Of a DNA stretch of 42,187 bases, positions 31,913 to 41,262 are shown in pieces. The DNA lies in assembly GCA_036231525.1 (NCBI GenBank), contig JAZAGZ010000006.1:1-42187 (forward strand). Direction: 5' to 3'. Below the pieces are notes generated by a model. It searched no databases. It saw only the letters and a program-made list of their open reading frames with translations, and was not told the DNA's origin. Within the stretch, counting starts at the first letter, position 1, and every line of letters begins with the position of its first letter. The stretch comes from UBA6522 sp036231525 (lineage in GTDB: Bacteria > Pseudomonadota > Gammaproteobacteria > Steroidobacterales > Rariloculaceae). The translations under genes and the position numbers were made by a program.

Positions 31913-33283
31913 TCACCCATAGACCACCGAAGGCAACCATGTGGCAAGCTCCGGGAAAAGGGCCAGAACCGCTAAAGCGAATAGTTGTATGGCGACGAAA
32001 GGCATTACGCCGCGATAAATGTCCCTTGTCTCAACACTGTCCGGGGCTACCCCACGCAAATAGAACAACGCAAACCCGAAGGGGGGCGTCAAAAAGGATG
32101 TTTGCAAATTGATAGCAATCATCACACCCAACCAAATGGGATCAATCCCCATTGCTAATAGGATGGGCCCAACGATGGGGACCACAACAAAAGTTATCTC
32201 AATAAAATCGAGCACAAAGCCTAGCAAGAACATCAAGAGCATCACGGTAAGCATGGCGCCGACGACACCGCCCGGTAAACTCAAGAGCAACTCATGGACC
32301 AAACTGTCACCACCATAGCCTCTAAAAACTAAGGAGAATACCGACGCACCGATCAGGATTAGAAAAACCATGCTACTGATGCGAACTGTGCTCTCCATGA
32401 CTTCGACTAAGCGCCCCATGGAAAACTGACCTTTCCCCAGGGCCAACAGAAGGGCCCCCATAGCACCAACGGCGGCAGCTTCCGTGGGCGTTGCCAGTCC
32501 GGCGATGATTGATCCGAGTACTGCGAGAATCAATATCAAAGGAGGGAAAAGAGCGAAGACCAATTCTCTCAAACCAGCCTTCTCGGATTCCGAGCTCTCA
32601 TGAGGGGGCATAGTCTCAGGCCTTACAATGGCGACCCCAATTAAATAAGTAATATAAAGTCCGACGAGCGAGAGCCCGGGAACCAGAGCGCCAAGAAACA
32701 AATCACCGACAGATACCGTGTCTGGAGAAAAAATACCCTGATCGAGCTGCGACTGGCTATAGGCAGACGACAATACATCCCCTAGCAGTACTAGAATAAT
32801 CGATGGTGGAATTATCTGGCCGAGGGTGCCCGACGCGCAGATAGTGCCAGTTGCTACTGCTGGATCATAGCCACGACGTAGCATGGTTGGTAGTGAGAGG
32901 AGCCCCATGGTGACCACCGTCGCTCCTACAATTCCAGTGCTCGCCGCGAGCAGCATCCCCACGATAGTGACCGAGATGCCAAGTCCACCACGCAACTGGC
33001 CAAATAAACGGCTGAGACTGTCTAGGAGGCTTTCGGCAATCTGGGCACGCTCCAGCGTGATACCCATGAAAACGAACAGCGGCACAGCCATCAATGTCTC
33101 GTTACTCATGATTCCAAACACCCGGTTGGGCATGGTGCCAAGAAAAGCAACATCGAAAATCCCAAGTAGTGCCCCAACCCAAGCGAATATCAGTGCAATT
33201 CCGCCAAGAGAAAATGCGACAGGAAATCCTGCGAGCAGCACAATCACTACCACAACAAACATTAAAAGGGCTATCCACTCCAT
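31913..33283 (-). CDS. dctM: TRAP transporter large permease (DctM family)
   Basis: 456 residues, about 12 membrane segments. Typical features: MNLMSNETLMAVPLFVFMG-like NETLMAVPLFVFMGITLER, GASTGIVGATVVTMGLLSLPTMLRRGYD, ICASGTLGQIIPPSIILVLLGD, and GLATPTEAAAVGAMGALLL. TRAP transporters import organic acids or related solutes with sodium, using a periplasmic binding protein. The ATG overlaps the dctQ stop by one base. No DctP gene is next to it, so the substrate cannot be inferred. Confidence 0.93.
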   Translation of the reverse strand: MEWIALLMFVVVVIVLLAGFPVAFSLGGIALIFAWVGALLGIFDVAFLGTMPNRVFGIMSNETLMAVPLFVFMGITLERAQIAESLLDSLSRLFGQLRGGLGISVTIVGMLLAASTGIVGATVVTMGLLSLPTMLRRGYDPAVATGTICASGTLGQIIPPSIILVLLGDVLSSAYSQSQLDQGIFSPDTVSVGDLFLGALVPGLSLVGLYITYLIGVAIVRPETMPPHESSESEKAGLRELVFALFPPLILILAVLGSIIAGLATPTEAAAVGAMGALLLALGKGQFSMGRLVEVMESTVRISSMVFLILIGASVFSLVFRGYGGDSLVHELLLSLPGGVVGAMLTVMLLMFLLGFVLDFIEITFVVVPIVGPILLAMGIDPIWLGVMIAINLQTSFLTPPFGFALFYLRGVAPDSVETRDIYRGVMPFVAIQLFALAVLALFPELATWLPSVVYG

Positions 33284-33831
33284 TAGATCGCGTCACTCTG
33301 AGGAACATCGTTTTCTGACATCGATGGCATTTGATTGGTCAAAATCATGATGGCAGCAATGGAGTTCGCGATACCTTGCAAAATCAGCATAATTGCAGTG
33401 GTGGGGATAAGGCTTTTTAGTATCGGGACAAACGGATACGGTAATCCTCCAGCTTCACGGGAAGCCTCCCTGATAGCCCAAGACGTTGACGCATAATCCC
33501 AGCTTGAGACGGTTAAAAATATGGTCATTGGTAAGAGTAAAATCGCCGTCCCTGCCAGATCCACTAAAGCCTTGTGATAGTCCGACATACCACGATAAAA
33601 GATATCGACTCGAACATGCTCATCCCGTTTCAGGGTGTAGGCTGCTCCGAGCATAAAAACCGCCGCATGCATCCAGGTAATACTTTCTTGCATGGCAATC
33701 CAGCCAAGATCGAAAACATAGCGAAGTACAACGATGGCAAAGGTTCCACCCACCATCAAAACAGTAAGCCAGGCCACGGCTGCCCCGGTAAGCTCGCTAA
33801 GCCGCTCAAGAGTTTCTTGCACCCCCAGCAT
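33283..33831 (-). CDS. dctQ: TRAP transporter small permease (DctQ family)
   Basis: 182 residues from the ATG at 33831, chosen over the frame opening at 33873 because AGGAG and AAGGAA lie just upstream. Four membrane helices expected. VVLRYVFDLGWIAMQESITWMHAAVFMLGAAYTLKRDEHVRVDIFY is the core DctQ signature (Asn/Asp-rich loop, EE/ES and the HVRVD motif). It partners the overlapping DctM. Confidence 0.9.
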   Translation of the reverse strand: MLGVQETLERLSELTGAAVAWLTVLMVGGTFAIVVLRYVFDLGWIAMQESITWMHAAVFMLGAAYTLKRDEHVRVDIFYRGMSDYHKALVDLAGTAILLLPMTIFLTVSSWDYASTSWAIREASREAGGLPYPFVPILKSLIPTTAIMLILQGIANSIAAIMILTNQMPSMSENDVPQSDAI

Positions 33832-33869
33832 CACATTCCTTCTCCTAACGCTAGAAACACGCAGCATGC

Positions 33870-34235
33870 TCAACCATGCCCTTGCAAGCGCTTGAGAAAG
33901 ACTTTCATTTCTCGTGCGGCTTGTACGTCGCCATGCTGGGTAGCCGCATGAATGCCTTTTTGATAGCTCTTAGCGGCGTCTTTTTGTAGACCCGCATCTG
34001 TCTCTGCTCTACCCAGAGATTTCCATGCAGCTGAATACTCCGAATCCATTACCACTGCTGCTCGCAGGTGTTCAATGGCACGAGTCCGAAGTAAAGCCCG
34101 CGCTGCTATTGATCGTGGTGAGGTATCTGTTTCAGAGTCGGCAAGCTTCATGTATTCGGTTCCAAGTGCAAACCGCAAGCTTGCGCTGTCACCACCATCC
34201 TTCAATATAGCTTCGAATCTCTCCACAGTACTCAC
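33870..34235 (-). CDS. Small tetratricopeptide-repeat protein
   Basis: 121 residues. TPR-like helices are visible: SLRFALGTEYMKLAD, AIEHLRAAVVMDSEYSAAWKSLGRAETDAGLQKDAAKSYQKGIHAA, followed by QAAREMKVFLKRL. Between the first and second repeat an insert rich in Ser, Thr and Arg interrupts the usual spacing. GTG start with GGAG 8 bases upstream; it lies 1 bp after the trkH stop. Cytoplasmic; binding partner unknown. Confidence 0.82.
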   Translation of the reverse strand: MSTVERFEAILKDGGDSASLRFALGTEYMKLADSETDTSPRSIAARALLRTRAIEHLRAAVVMDSEYSAAWKSLGRAETDAGLQKDAAKSYQKGIHAATQHGDVQAAREMKVFLKRLQGHG

Positions 34236-34236
34236 A

Positions 34237-35688
34237 TCAAGGTCTCCAGAATGTGGGCGTAATCAATACCAGCAAAGTAAAGATTTCTAATCTGCCGAGC
34301 AGCATTCCGCAAACCGCGGACCATTTGCCCACGATGCCCACACCAGCAAATCCTGAAGCAACCTCACCTAAGCCGGGCCCTAGATTGTTCAATGTTGCGG
34401 CAACGGCGGCGAACGAAGAAACTTGATCCAAGCCGCTCGCCAACTGAATGACGAGCAGCACCACGAAAACCACTATATAAACCGTAAAAAACCCCCACAC
34501 AGCTTCAACGACGCGATGATGAACAACTTTCGAGCCCACCTTCACCGGGATCTCGGCGCTAGGGTGAACTAATCTTTGGACCTCCCTAATTCCTTGTCTG
34601 TACATGAGCAACCAGCGGATGACTTTTATCCCCCCGGCGGTTGATCCTGCACAACCCCCAATGAAACTAGAAAGAATCAAAATAACTGGGAGGGCTCCTG
34701 GCCAGACAGTGAAATCAGTGGTAGTAAAACCTGTCGTTGTGCCAATGGATACAACCTGGAATAGCCCCTTCGTAACCGTCTCTAAGAAAGTGGAATAGTG
34801 TCCGGTCCAGTAGAGATAAAGAAGGACCAAAAGCGTAAGCCAGACTAAAAACTTTAGGTAAGTGCGAAACTCCGGATCTAGCAAATAGTGTCCCACTGAT
34901 CTGTGGCGCCATGCCAAAAAATGTAGAGAAAAATTAACCCCTGCGATGAACATGAAGATAACAGCAAGCATATCGATTAACGGACTATTGAAGTGCCCGA
35001 TACTCGCGTCATAGGTTGAGAATCCCCCGATAGCTACCGTGCTAAAGGCATGGCAAATCGCATCAAAAATACTCATACCTGCTGCCCAGTAGGCAAATCC
35101 GCATGCAACAGTGATGCCAAGGTAAACGTACCAAAGAGCCTTCGCCGTTTCCGTGATGCGTGGAGTTAGCTTCGTATCCTTTACAGGGCCCGGGGTCTCC
35201 GCTCGATACAACTGCATACCTCCAACCCCGAGCATCGGTAGCACCGCAACTGCAAGAACGATGATCCCCAAACCCCCAAACCATTGAAGCTGTTGTCGGT
35301 AATACAGGATCGATTTAGGCAGCACGTCGAGACCAGACAAAACCGTAGCACCGGTGGTCGTGAGCCCTGATACCGACTCAAAAACCGCATCGGTGAGGCT
35401 CATCTGAGGATTGTCCACTAGCAGAAAAGGCGTAGCCCCAAACATCCCCAGCACAGCCCAGAAAAGTGCTACCACTAGGAAACCGTCTCGTAATCGTAAC
35501 TCGCGCCTCTCACCGCGCACCGGCCACCATGTAACTATTCCGAATCCCAGAATAATTAAGAAAGATCCGGCAAAAGCCCGCCAGACTCCATCAGCAAAGA
35601 TGAGCGATACAACTATGGGGATCAGCATCGTAGCGCTGAACATGGTCAACAATAGACCAAGGACGCGTTGAACAGAGGCTCTTGTCAT
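34237..35688 (-). CDS. trkH: Trk potassium uptake protein TrkH
   Basis: 483 residues. The four selectivity-filter loops are present: SVSGLTTTGATV, FSTVAIGGFSTYD, SIGTTTGFTTTDF and LNNLGPGLGEV. IGGCAGSTAGGIKVIR is the conserved loop after the third pore. Ten membrane helices expected (two flanking each pore helix plus two at the start). It lies 40 bp downstream of trkA, giving the complete Trk channel-regulator pair. Confidence 0.95.
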   Translation of the reverse strand: MTRASVQRVLGLLLTMFSATMLIPIVVSLIFADGVWRAFAGSFLIILGFGIVTWWPVRGERRELRLRDGFLVVALFWAVLGMFGATPFLLVDNPQMSLTDAVFESVSGLTTTGATVLSGLDVLPKSILYYRQQLQWFGGLGIIVLAVAVLPMLGVGGMQLYRAETPGPVKDTKLTPRITETAKALWYVYLGITVACGFAYWAAGMSIFDAICHAFSTVAIGGFSTYDASIGHFNSPLIDMLAVIFMFIAGVNFSLHFLAWRHRSVGHYLLDPEFRTYLKFLVWLTLLVLLYLYWTGHYSTFLETVTKGLFQVVSIGTTTGFTTTDFTVWPGALPVILILSSFIGGCAGSTAGGIKVIRWLLMYRQGIREVQRLVHPSAEIPVKVGSKVVHHRVVEAVWGFFTVYIVVFVVLLVIQLASGLDQVSSFAAVAATLNNLGPGLGEVASGFAGVGIVGKWSAVCGMLLGRLEIFTLLVLITPTFWRP

Positions 35689-35728
35689 AGGTAAAAAGAG
35701 TGAGTACTCGTACTCAAGAGAAGCTCAT

Positions 35729-37090
35729 TTAAATCTCGAATAATCGCTCGACTTCATCGATTTGCCGACGATCAGCCATAAATAGAATAATGTGATCGTC
35801 TTCTTCTATCACTGTGTCGTGGTGAGCCATAAGCACATCATCCCCCCTAACGATCGCGCTGATGGTTGCGCCATTAGGCAAGTGGACGTCTTCTATAGCT
35901 CTACCCACCACTCGTGACTTACTCTCATCCCCGTGTGCAACCGCTTCGATCGCTTCGGCAGCACCGTGCCTGAGCGCATGGACTTTAACAACATCTCCCT
36001 TCCGAACATGAGCGAGCAATGTGCCCAAGGTAATCTGTTGTGGAGATATTGCGATATCTACGGTTCCTGCCGCCACTAGCTCCTCATAGGCTGATTTATT
36101 TATCAGCGCCATAACTTTATGAGCACCAAGGCGCTTTGCCAACATGGCAGAAAGAATGTTTCCCTCTTCCGCGTTGGTGACGGATACAAACACGTCTGCG
36201 CTATCAATATTCTCTTCAAGTAGCAATTCCTCATCAGACGCATCGCCGTGAAACACAATAGCCTTATCGAGGCTCTCTGATACTGCTTCAACACGGTCGC
36301 GGCTGCGCTCAATAACCTTAACTTGAGTAGTATTCTCTAACGCCTTTGCAAGGCGAACGCCGATGTTTCCACCGCCCGCAATGACGACACGTTTGACTGG
36401 TTCATCTAGCTTACGCATTTCGCTGAGTACAGATCGAATATCTTTACGCGCGACAACAAAAAAAACTTCATCATCTTCCTCTACGACGGTATCCCCATCC
36501 GGGATGATCCCTTCTCCGTCCCGATAGATAGCTACAACACGACACTCCACGTTCGGGATGTGATCTGATAGCTCTCTGAGTGGGTGCCCAATCAATGCAC
36601 CGCCCTCATGCGCCCGTGCAGCCACCAGTCTCACCCTACCTTCCGCGAACTCTAGGACCTGGAGAGCTCCGGGAAAGTGGATAAGCTCCTCAATATGTTC
36701 GGTTACTAACTCTTCCGGGCTTATAATGAAGTCGACCGGCAACCCTTCGCCTTTAAAAAATGTTTGATGCTCGGTGTATTCCGCCGCCCTGATTCTGGCA
36801 ATTCTCCTTGGGGTTTGGAAAAGGGTGTACGCTACCTGACAGGCTACTATGTTGATCTCATCGCTATTCGTAAGCGCGATGATCATATCGGCATCTCCAG
36901 CACCCGCCCTTTCAAGCACTTCGGGGTGTGCCACGTGCCCTAGAACAGTGCGCACATCCAGACGATCCTGGAGCTCTCGCAACACCTCGGGGTCGCGATC
37001 AACAATAGTGACCTCATTGGCTTCTTCACGGGCTAAACTATAGGCAACCGTAGTGCCAACTTGTCCTGCACCCAAAATTAGAATATTCAT
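35729..37090 (-). CDS. trkA: Trk system potassium uptake regulatory protein TrkA
   Basis: 453 residues, the normal length. Two RCK units are seen: the first NAD-binding Rossmann motif MNILILGAGQVGTTVAYSLA at the N-terminus, the second VKRVVIAGGGNIGVRLAKALE near residue 230, each followed by a TrkA-C domain. It is a cytoplasmic subunit that gates TrkH in response to nucleotides. The ATG is 31 bp from uvrD. Confidence 0.95.
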   Translation of the reverse strand: MNILILGAGQVGTTVAYSLAREEANEVTIVDRDPEVLRELQDRLDVRTVLGHVAHPEVLERAGAGDADMIIALTNSDEINIVACQVAYTLFQTPRRIARIRAAEYTEHQTFFKGEGLPVDFIISPEELVTEHIEELIHFPGALQVLEFAEGRVRLVAARAHEGGALIGHPLRELSDHIPNVECRVVAIYRDGEGIIPDGDTVVEEDDEVFFVVARKDIRSVLSEMRKLDEPVKRVVIAGGGNIGVRLAKALENTTQVKVIERSRDRVEAVSESLDKAIVFHGDASDEELLLEENIDSADVFVSVTNAEEGNILSAMLAKRLGAHKVMALINKSAYEELVAAGTVDIAISPQQITLGTLLAHVRKGDVVKVHALRHGAAEAIEAVAHGDESKSRVVGRAIEDVHLPNGATISAIVRGDDVLMAHHDTVIEEDDHIILFMADRRQIDEVERLFEI

Positions 37091-37121
37091 GATGGGATGT
37101 CGCGCAAAATCGGCGCGTAGT

Positions 37122-39272
37122 TTACATCAGTTCTAGGTTTGCATACGCAATCACTAACCATTTTGTCCCAGCTTGCTCGAAATTAACCTGAACGCGAGCA
37201 TGAGATCCGCTTCCCTCACAGTTAAGTACGACTCCATCACCGAACTTGTGGTGCCGAACCCGCCGCCCGAGATCAATAGCTACAGTATCTTCGAGAGCAT
37301 TTTTAGGCCTGTAAATAGGGCGGGATACAGAAAGAGCAGGCCTCACTTCCTCAAGAAGCTCTTGGGGGATCTCGTCAATAAAGCGAGAAGGCAGCCCAAA
37401 ATTCTCGGATCCGTACAGGCGTCTCCGCTCAGCATAAGTCAGAAAAACTCGCTTCTGCGCTCGGGTTAGCCCCACGTAGCATAGACGCCGTTCTTCCTCT
37501 AGTCCGCCCACGTCGCTTATCGATCGCTGATGAGGAAACAAGCCATCTTCCAAACCACACAAAAAAACCAGCGGGAATTCTAAGCCTTTTGCCGAATGGA
37601 GAGTCATCAGTTGAACACCATCCTCATCGGCCTCAGCTTGTCCTTCTCCTGATTCCAGCACTGCGTAAGAGAGAAATTCTGCCAGAGGAGGTAACTCAGA
37701 ATCATCATCACGAATAAGCCCAAGCGCAGCGCTCACAAGCTCCTTAAGATTCTCAATTCGAGCTTCTCCGCTCATCTGCCCATCACGGCCATGATGCGCA
37801 ATCAGTCCACTCGCCTCTGTAACGTATCGAACTTGGTCGTGTAGAGGCATTTCCCCGGTGTCAGCGTCCAAACCATTCACCAGCTGCAGAAACTTCGAGA
37901 GCGCTTGGCTCGAGCGCTTTGGCAGTTCGTTGTCACTGATGATTGCAATAGCTGCACGCCACAGGCTCGAATCTTGTCGTACCGCGTGTGCTCGTACCGC
38001 CTCTATTGTCCTAGCCCCAACACCGCGAGAAGGTTTGTTAACGACGCGTTCGAATGAGGGATCATCATCTCGATTTGCGATGAGCCTCAAATAAGCTAGT
38101 GCATCTTTGATCTCGGCGCGTTCAAAAAACCTCAAGCCTCCGTAAACACGGTACGGAATTCCAGCCGCAAGAAGAGTCTCTTCAAAAACCCTGGACTGAG
38201 CATTGGATCGATAGAGTACCGCGATCTCACTTCGTTTGTATCCCTGCCCAAAGTAATCCTCAATACGGTTGATGACGAACTCTGCTTCATCTCGCTCATT
38301 AAAAGCGGTATACAGCATGATAGGCTCACCAGGATCTCCCTCAGTCCAAAGTTTTTTTCCTAATCGAGAACTATTGTTTTTAATAATAGCGTTTGCGGCA
38401 TTTAGGATATTGGCAGTTGAACGATAATTTTGCTCCAGTTTTACAATATGAGTTCCTTTGAAATCCTTCTCAAAAAGATGAAGATTCTCAACTCGCGCAC
38501 CACGCCAACGATAAATAGATTGATCGTCATCCCCCACGACAAAGGGAGTCCCCTCAGTGCCCGCCACTAGCTTTAGCCATTGATACTGAATCGTGTTGGT
38601 GTCCTGAAACTCATCCACTAGCAGGTGATGAAATCGCGCACGATACTGTTCGAGAACGTCAGGCTTTTTCTTGAACAATTCTAGCGCGCGCAACAAAAGC
38701 TCACCGAAATCAACAACAGATGAATCTGCGCACATTTTCTCGTAATGCTTATAGCATTCGATCATCTGGCCACGCTTTAGGTCCCCATCATCATTAACCC
38801 GGTCCGGTCGGAGCCCCTCATCTTTTTGAGCGTTTATAAACCACTGTATTTCCCGGGGTATCCACTCATTTTCATCTAGTTCCAGCCTCTTTAGTAGGCG
38901 ACGAATCATACGTAGTTGATCCTCCGAATCCATTATCTGAAACCCTTCTGCCAGATCTGCCTCGTGCCAGTGGATTCTCAGCAAACGGTGAGCCAAACCG
39001 TGAAATGTGCCGATCCAAAAGTGTCTCGTAGGAACCCCCAGAAGGGCTTCTATTCTTTGGCGCATTTCCGAGGCTGCTTTATTCGTGAACGTAACCGCAA
39101 GAAGCTGTTGCGGTGAAAGCCCCTCAACGCAAATAAGCCACGCAATACGATGTACGAGCACCCGGGTCTTGCCGCTGCCGGCTCCAGCAAGCACTAGTGT
39201 GGGACGCTTCGGAGCGGTTACCGCTTCTCTCTGCGCATCATTCAGTGGATCGACGATCGTGGTGACGTCCAT
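37122..39272 (-). CDS. uvrD: ATP-dependent DNA helicase II (UvrD)
   Basis: 716 residues. SF1A helicase motifs in order: I AGAGSGKTRVL, Ia TFTNKAASEMRQRI, II LLVDEFQDTN, III VGDDDQSIYRWRGA, IV EQNYRST, V VQLMTLHSAKGLEFP, VI EERRLCYVGLTRAQK. The C-terminal GRRVRHHKFGDGVVLNCEG...VNFEQAGTKWLVIAYANLEL is the tudor-like region of UvrD/PcrA that binds RNA polymerase. It acts in nucleotide-excision and mismatch repair. Confidence 0.94.
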   Translation of the reverse strand: MDVTTIVDPLNDAQREAVTAPKRPTLVLAGAGSGKTRVLVHRIAWLICVEGLSPQQLLAVTFTNKAASEMRQRIEALLGVPTRHFWIGTFHGLAHRLLRIHWHEADLAEGFQIMDSEDQLRMIRRLLKRLELDENEWIPREIQWFINAQKDEGLRPDRVNDDGDLKRGQMIECYKHYEKMCADSSVVDFGELLLRALELFKKKPDVLEQYRARFHHLLVDEFQDTNTIQYQWLKLVAGTEGTPFVVGDDDQSIYRWRGARVENLHLFEKDFKGTHIVKLEQNYRSTANILNAANAIIKNNSSRLGKKLWTEGDPGEPIMLYTAFNERDEAEFVINRIEDYFGQGYKRSEIAVLYRSNAQSRVFEETLLAAGIPYRVYGGLRFFERAEIKDALAYLRLIANRDDDPSFERVVNKPSRGVGARTIEAVRAHAVRQDSSLWRAAIAIISDNELPKRSSQALSKFLQLVNGLDADTGEMPLHDQVRYVTEASGLIAHHGRDGQMSGEARIENLKELVSAALGLIRDDDSELPPLAEFLSYAVLESGEGQAEADEDGVQLMTLHSAKGLEFPLVFLCGLEDGLFPHQRSISDVGGLEEERRLCYVGLTRAQKRVFLTYAERRRLYGSENFGLPSRFIDEIPQELLEEVRPALSVSRPIYRPKNALEDTVAIDLGRRVRHHKFGDGVVLNCEGSGSHARVQVNFEQAGTKWLVIAYANLELM

Positions 39273-39303
39273 GATGTAAGAAGGCCCTCTTGAGCCGGAA
39301 GAA

Positions 39304-40218
39304 CTACTCAGGCCAAAAAGTAGGAATATAGTGATCAGCTAACAAGAAGGTAAAGAGCGCTATCAGATAACTGATTGAATATGCAAAGGTCTTCATGGCA
39401 ATGTTTTCAGCCCTGCCGTACTTCAACCGAATTGCATAGTAGAGAAATCCTGCACCGAGAAGCAGCGCACCGAAAAAATAAAGAACTCCAGCCGCACCCG
39501 TCAGATAAGGGAGCAATGAGACAAGAAGCAGGAGAATCGTATAGTACAAAACGAAAGATTTTGTAACCTCCAAACCATGGGTAACCGGTAGCATTGGCAC
39601 ACCAGCTTTTGCATAGTCATCTCTACGCGCTACCGCCAGCGCCCAGAAATGCGGTGGCGTCCAGGTAAATATAATCAGGAAAAGTAGTAATGCGTATCCT
39701 GTGACGTCATTAGTTACAGCTGTCCAACCCAAAACTGGGGGCGAGGCTCCCGCGGCCCCACCAATAACAATGTTTTGAGGCGTCGCTCGCTTCAGGTACA
39801 CGGTATAAACCACCGCATATCCGATGAGCGATAGAAAAGTCAGCATCGCCGTTAATAGATTCACCAACAGTGCCAGTATTGTTATCCCCACAAAGCCTAG
39901 GCATATCGCAAAGGTCAGGGCATCTTTTTCGTTAATCCGCCCTGTGGGTAAGGGTCGATCGCGCGTCCGCACCATCTCCGCATCCAGACGCTGATCTAGA
40001 ATGTGGTTGACTGCGGCTCCAGATGCTGCCGAAAATCCGATGCCCAAACTGCCAAACAAGAGAATGTCCCAGGGCACCATGCCAGGCGCCGCGAGAAACA
40101 TCCCTACGATCGCAGTAAAAACCAATAACTGCACCACCCTAGGTTTCGTGAGAGAGTAGTAGTCTCGCCAGCGGGCGATTACGGGCTCATTTATTGTGTC
40201 GAATTCTTTGGTAAGCAT
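39304..40218 (-). CDS. ctaB: Protoheme IX farnesyltransferase (heme O synthase)
   Basis: 304 residues, UbiA-type membrane prenyltransferase. YYSLTKPRVVQLLVFTA, then the first acidic motif NHILDQRLDAEMVRTRDRPLP, AGASPPVLGWTAV, FTWTPPHFWALAVARRDDYAKAGVPMLPV. About nine membrane helices. It converts heme B to heme O, the substrate of CtaA next door. The ATG lies 32 bp inside the 3' end of ctaA. Confidence 0.94.
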   Translation of the reverse strand: MLTKEFDTINEPVIARWRDYYSLTKPRVVQLLVFTAIVGMFLAAPGMVPWDILLFGSLGIGFSAASGAAVNHILDQRLDAEMVRTRDRPLPTGRINEKDALTFAICLGFVGITILALLVNLLTAMLTFLSLIGYAVVYTVYLKRATPQNIVIGGAAGASPPVLGWTAVTNDVTGYALLLFLIIFTWTPPHFWALAVARRDDYAKAGVPMLPVTHGLEVTKSFVLYYTILLLLVSLLPYLTGAAGVLYFFGALLLGAGFLYYAIRLKYGRAENIAMKTFAYSISYLIALFTFLLADHYIPTFWPE

Positions 40219-41173
40219 TTAAAACTGTCAGTAATAACAAGGCTGCCACCCCATTGTGGGCAACCGCAATAACTAGTGGAGCGCTGTAAAGCACAATACT
40301 CACACCTATAATCAGCTGTAACATGAGCGTCACGAGCAATACGACTCCATCCAGCCTGAATTGAATTCTCCTCGCCATCAGCCATCCTAGGAAACCTAAG
40401 ATGGCTGTAGTCAAAATGGCGCCAAGTCTATGTGCGAAATGAATCGAGACGCGGGCTGGATTGTCTAGTACACCGCCTTCGTAGTCTACGCCCAGACCCC
40501 TCCAAATTACGAATCCCTCCTGGAAATCTGCCGTCGGCGGCCACCAACGCGTCTGACAAGTTGGAAAATCCGGGCAGGCCAGCGCAGCATAGTTGGCGCT
40601 CGTCCAACCACCCAGGGAAATCTGTAGCGTCAACACAATCACGGCGATGGGAGCCAGTAGTTTTAACAATGGTGCGGGTGTAATGCTCAATAAATCTTCA
40701 CGGTGCCACTCGCCAAGCCAGAACAAAAGCCCCAATGTTGTCAGCCCCCCCAACAAATGAGCCACGACGATAACGGGCTTCAAAAGCAATGTTACCGTCC
40801 ACATCCCTAGAAGCCCCTGCAAAACCACTACACCGAAAAGCACGGCAGGCATTCTCCTGGGCTGAGCCGGATCAGCCCTATTCAACCAGGCCAGTCCTGC
40901 CAGGAGCATGCATATCAACCCAAGTCCAGTCGCAAGGTAGCGATGGATCATCTCGCGCCACGCCTTTCCGACGTCTAGAGGTCGTTCAGGAAAGGCTGTG
41001 GCCGCGTCAGTCTGTTCAGACGCACTTCCGGGAACAACCAACTGCCCGTAGCAACCTGGCCAGTCAGGGCAACCGAGTCCTGCGTCCGTCAGCCGAACCC
41101 AGGCACCAACTATCACGACTAAGAAGGCGAGAAAAAGGCCAACACGTGCTAACCGAAGAAAATAGGTTTTCAA
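40187..41173 (-). CDS. ctaA: Heme A synthase
   Basis: 328 residues, eight membrane helices expected. GAWVRLTDAGLGCPDWPGCYGQLVVP, MIHRYLATGLG, VVAHLLGG, CPDFPTCQTRWWP, IHFAHRLGAI and VAHNGVAALLL carry the conserved histidines and cysteine pairs. It oxidises heme O to heme A. TTG start with AAGG about 9 bases upstream; no better in-frame start is seen. Together with ctaB it provides the cofactor for an aa3-type oxidase such as that at 26651-31619. Confidence 0.93.
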   Translation of the reverse strand: MKTYFLRLARVGLFLAFLVVIVGAWVRLTDAGLGCPDWPGCYGQLVVPGSASEQTDAATAFPERPLDVGKAWREMIHRYLATGLGLICMLLAGLAWLNRADPAQPRRMPAVLFGVVVLQGLLGMWTVTLLLKPVIVVAHLLGGLTTLGLLFWLGEWHREDLLSITPAPLLKLLAPIAVIVLTLQISLGGWTSANYAALACPDFPTCQTRWWPPTADFQEGFVIWRGLGVDYEGGVLDNPARVSIHFAHRLGAILTTAILGFLGWLMARRIQFRLDGVVLLVTLMLQLIIGVSIVLYSAPLVIAVAHNGVAALLLLTVLNAYQRIRHNK

Positions 41174-41262
41174 GTCAACCGACCTTAGAATTTATTCGAG
41201 GTGCTTTCTCACGGTGGGAACGGCTACGCTGCCGTGAGGAAAATTGTAACAGAACTAACCCG

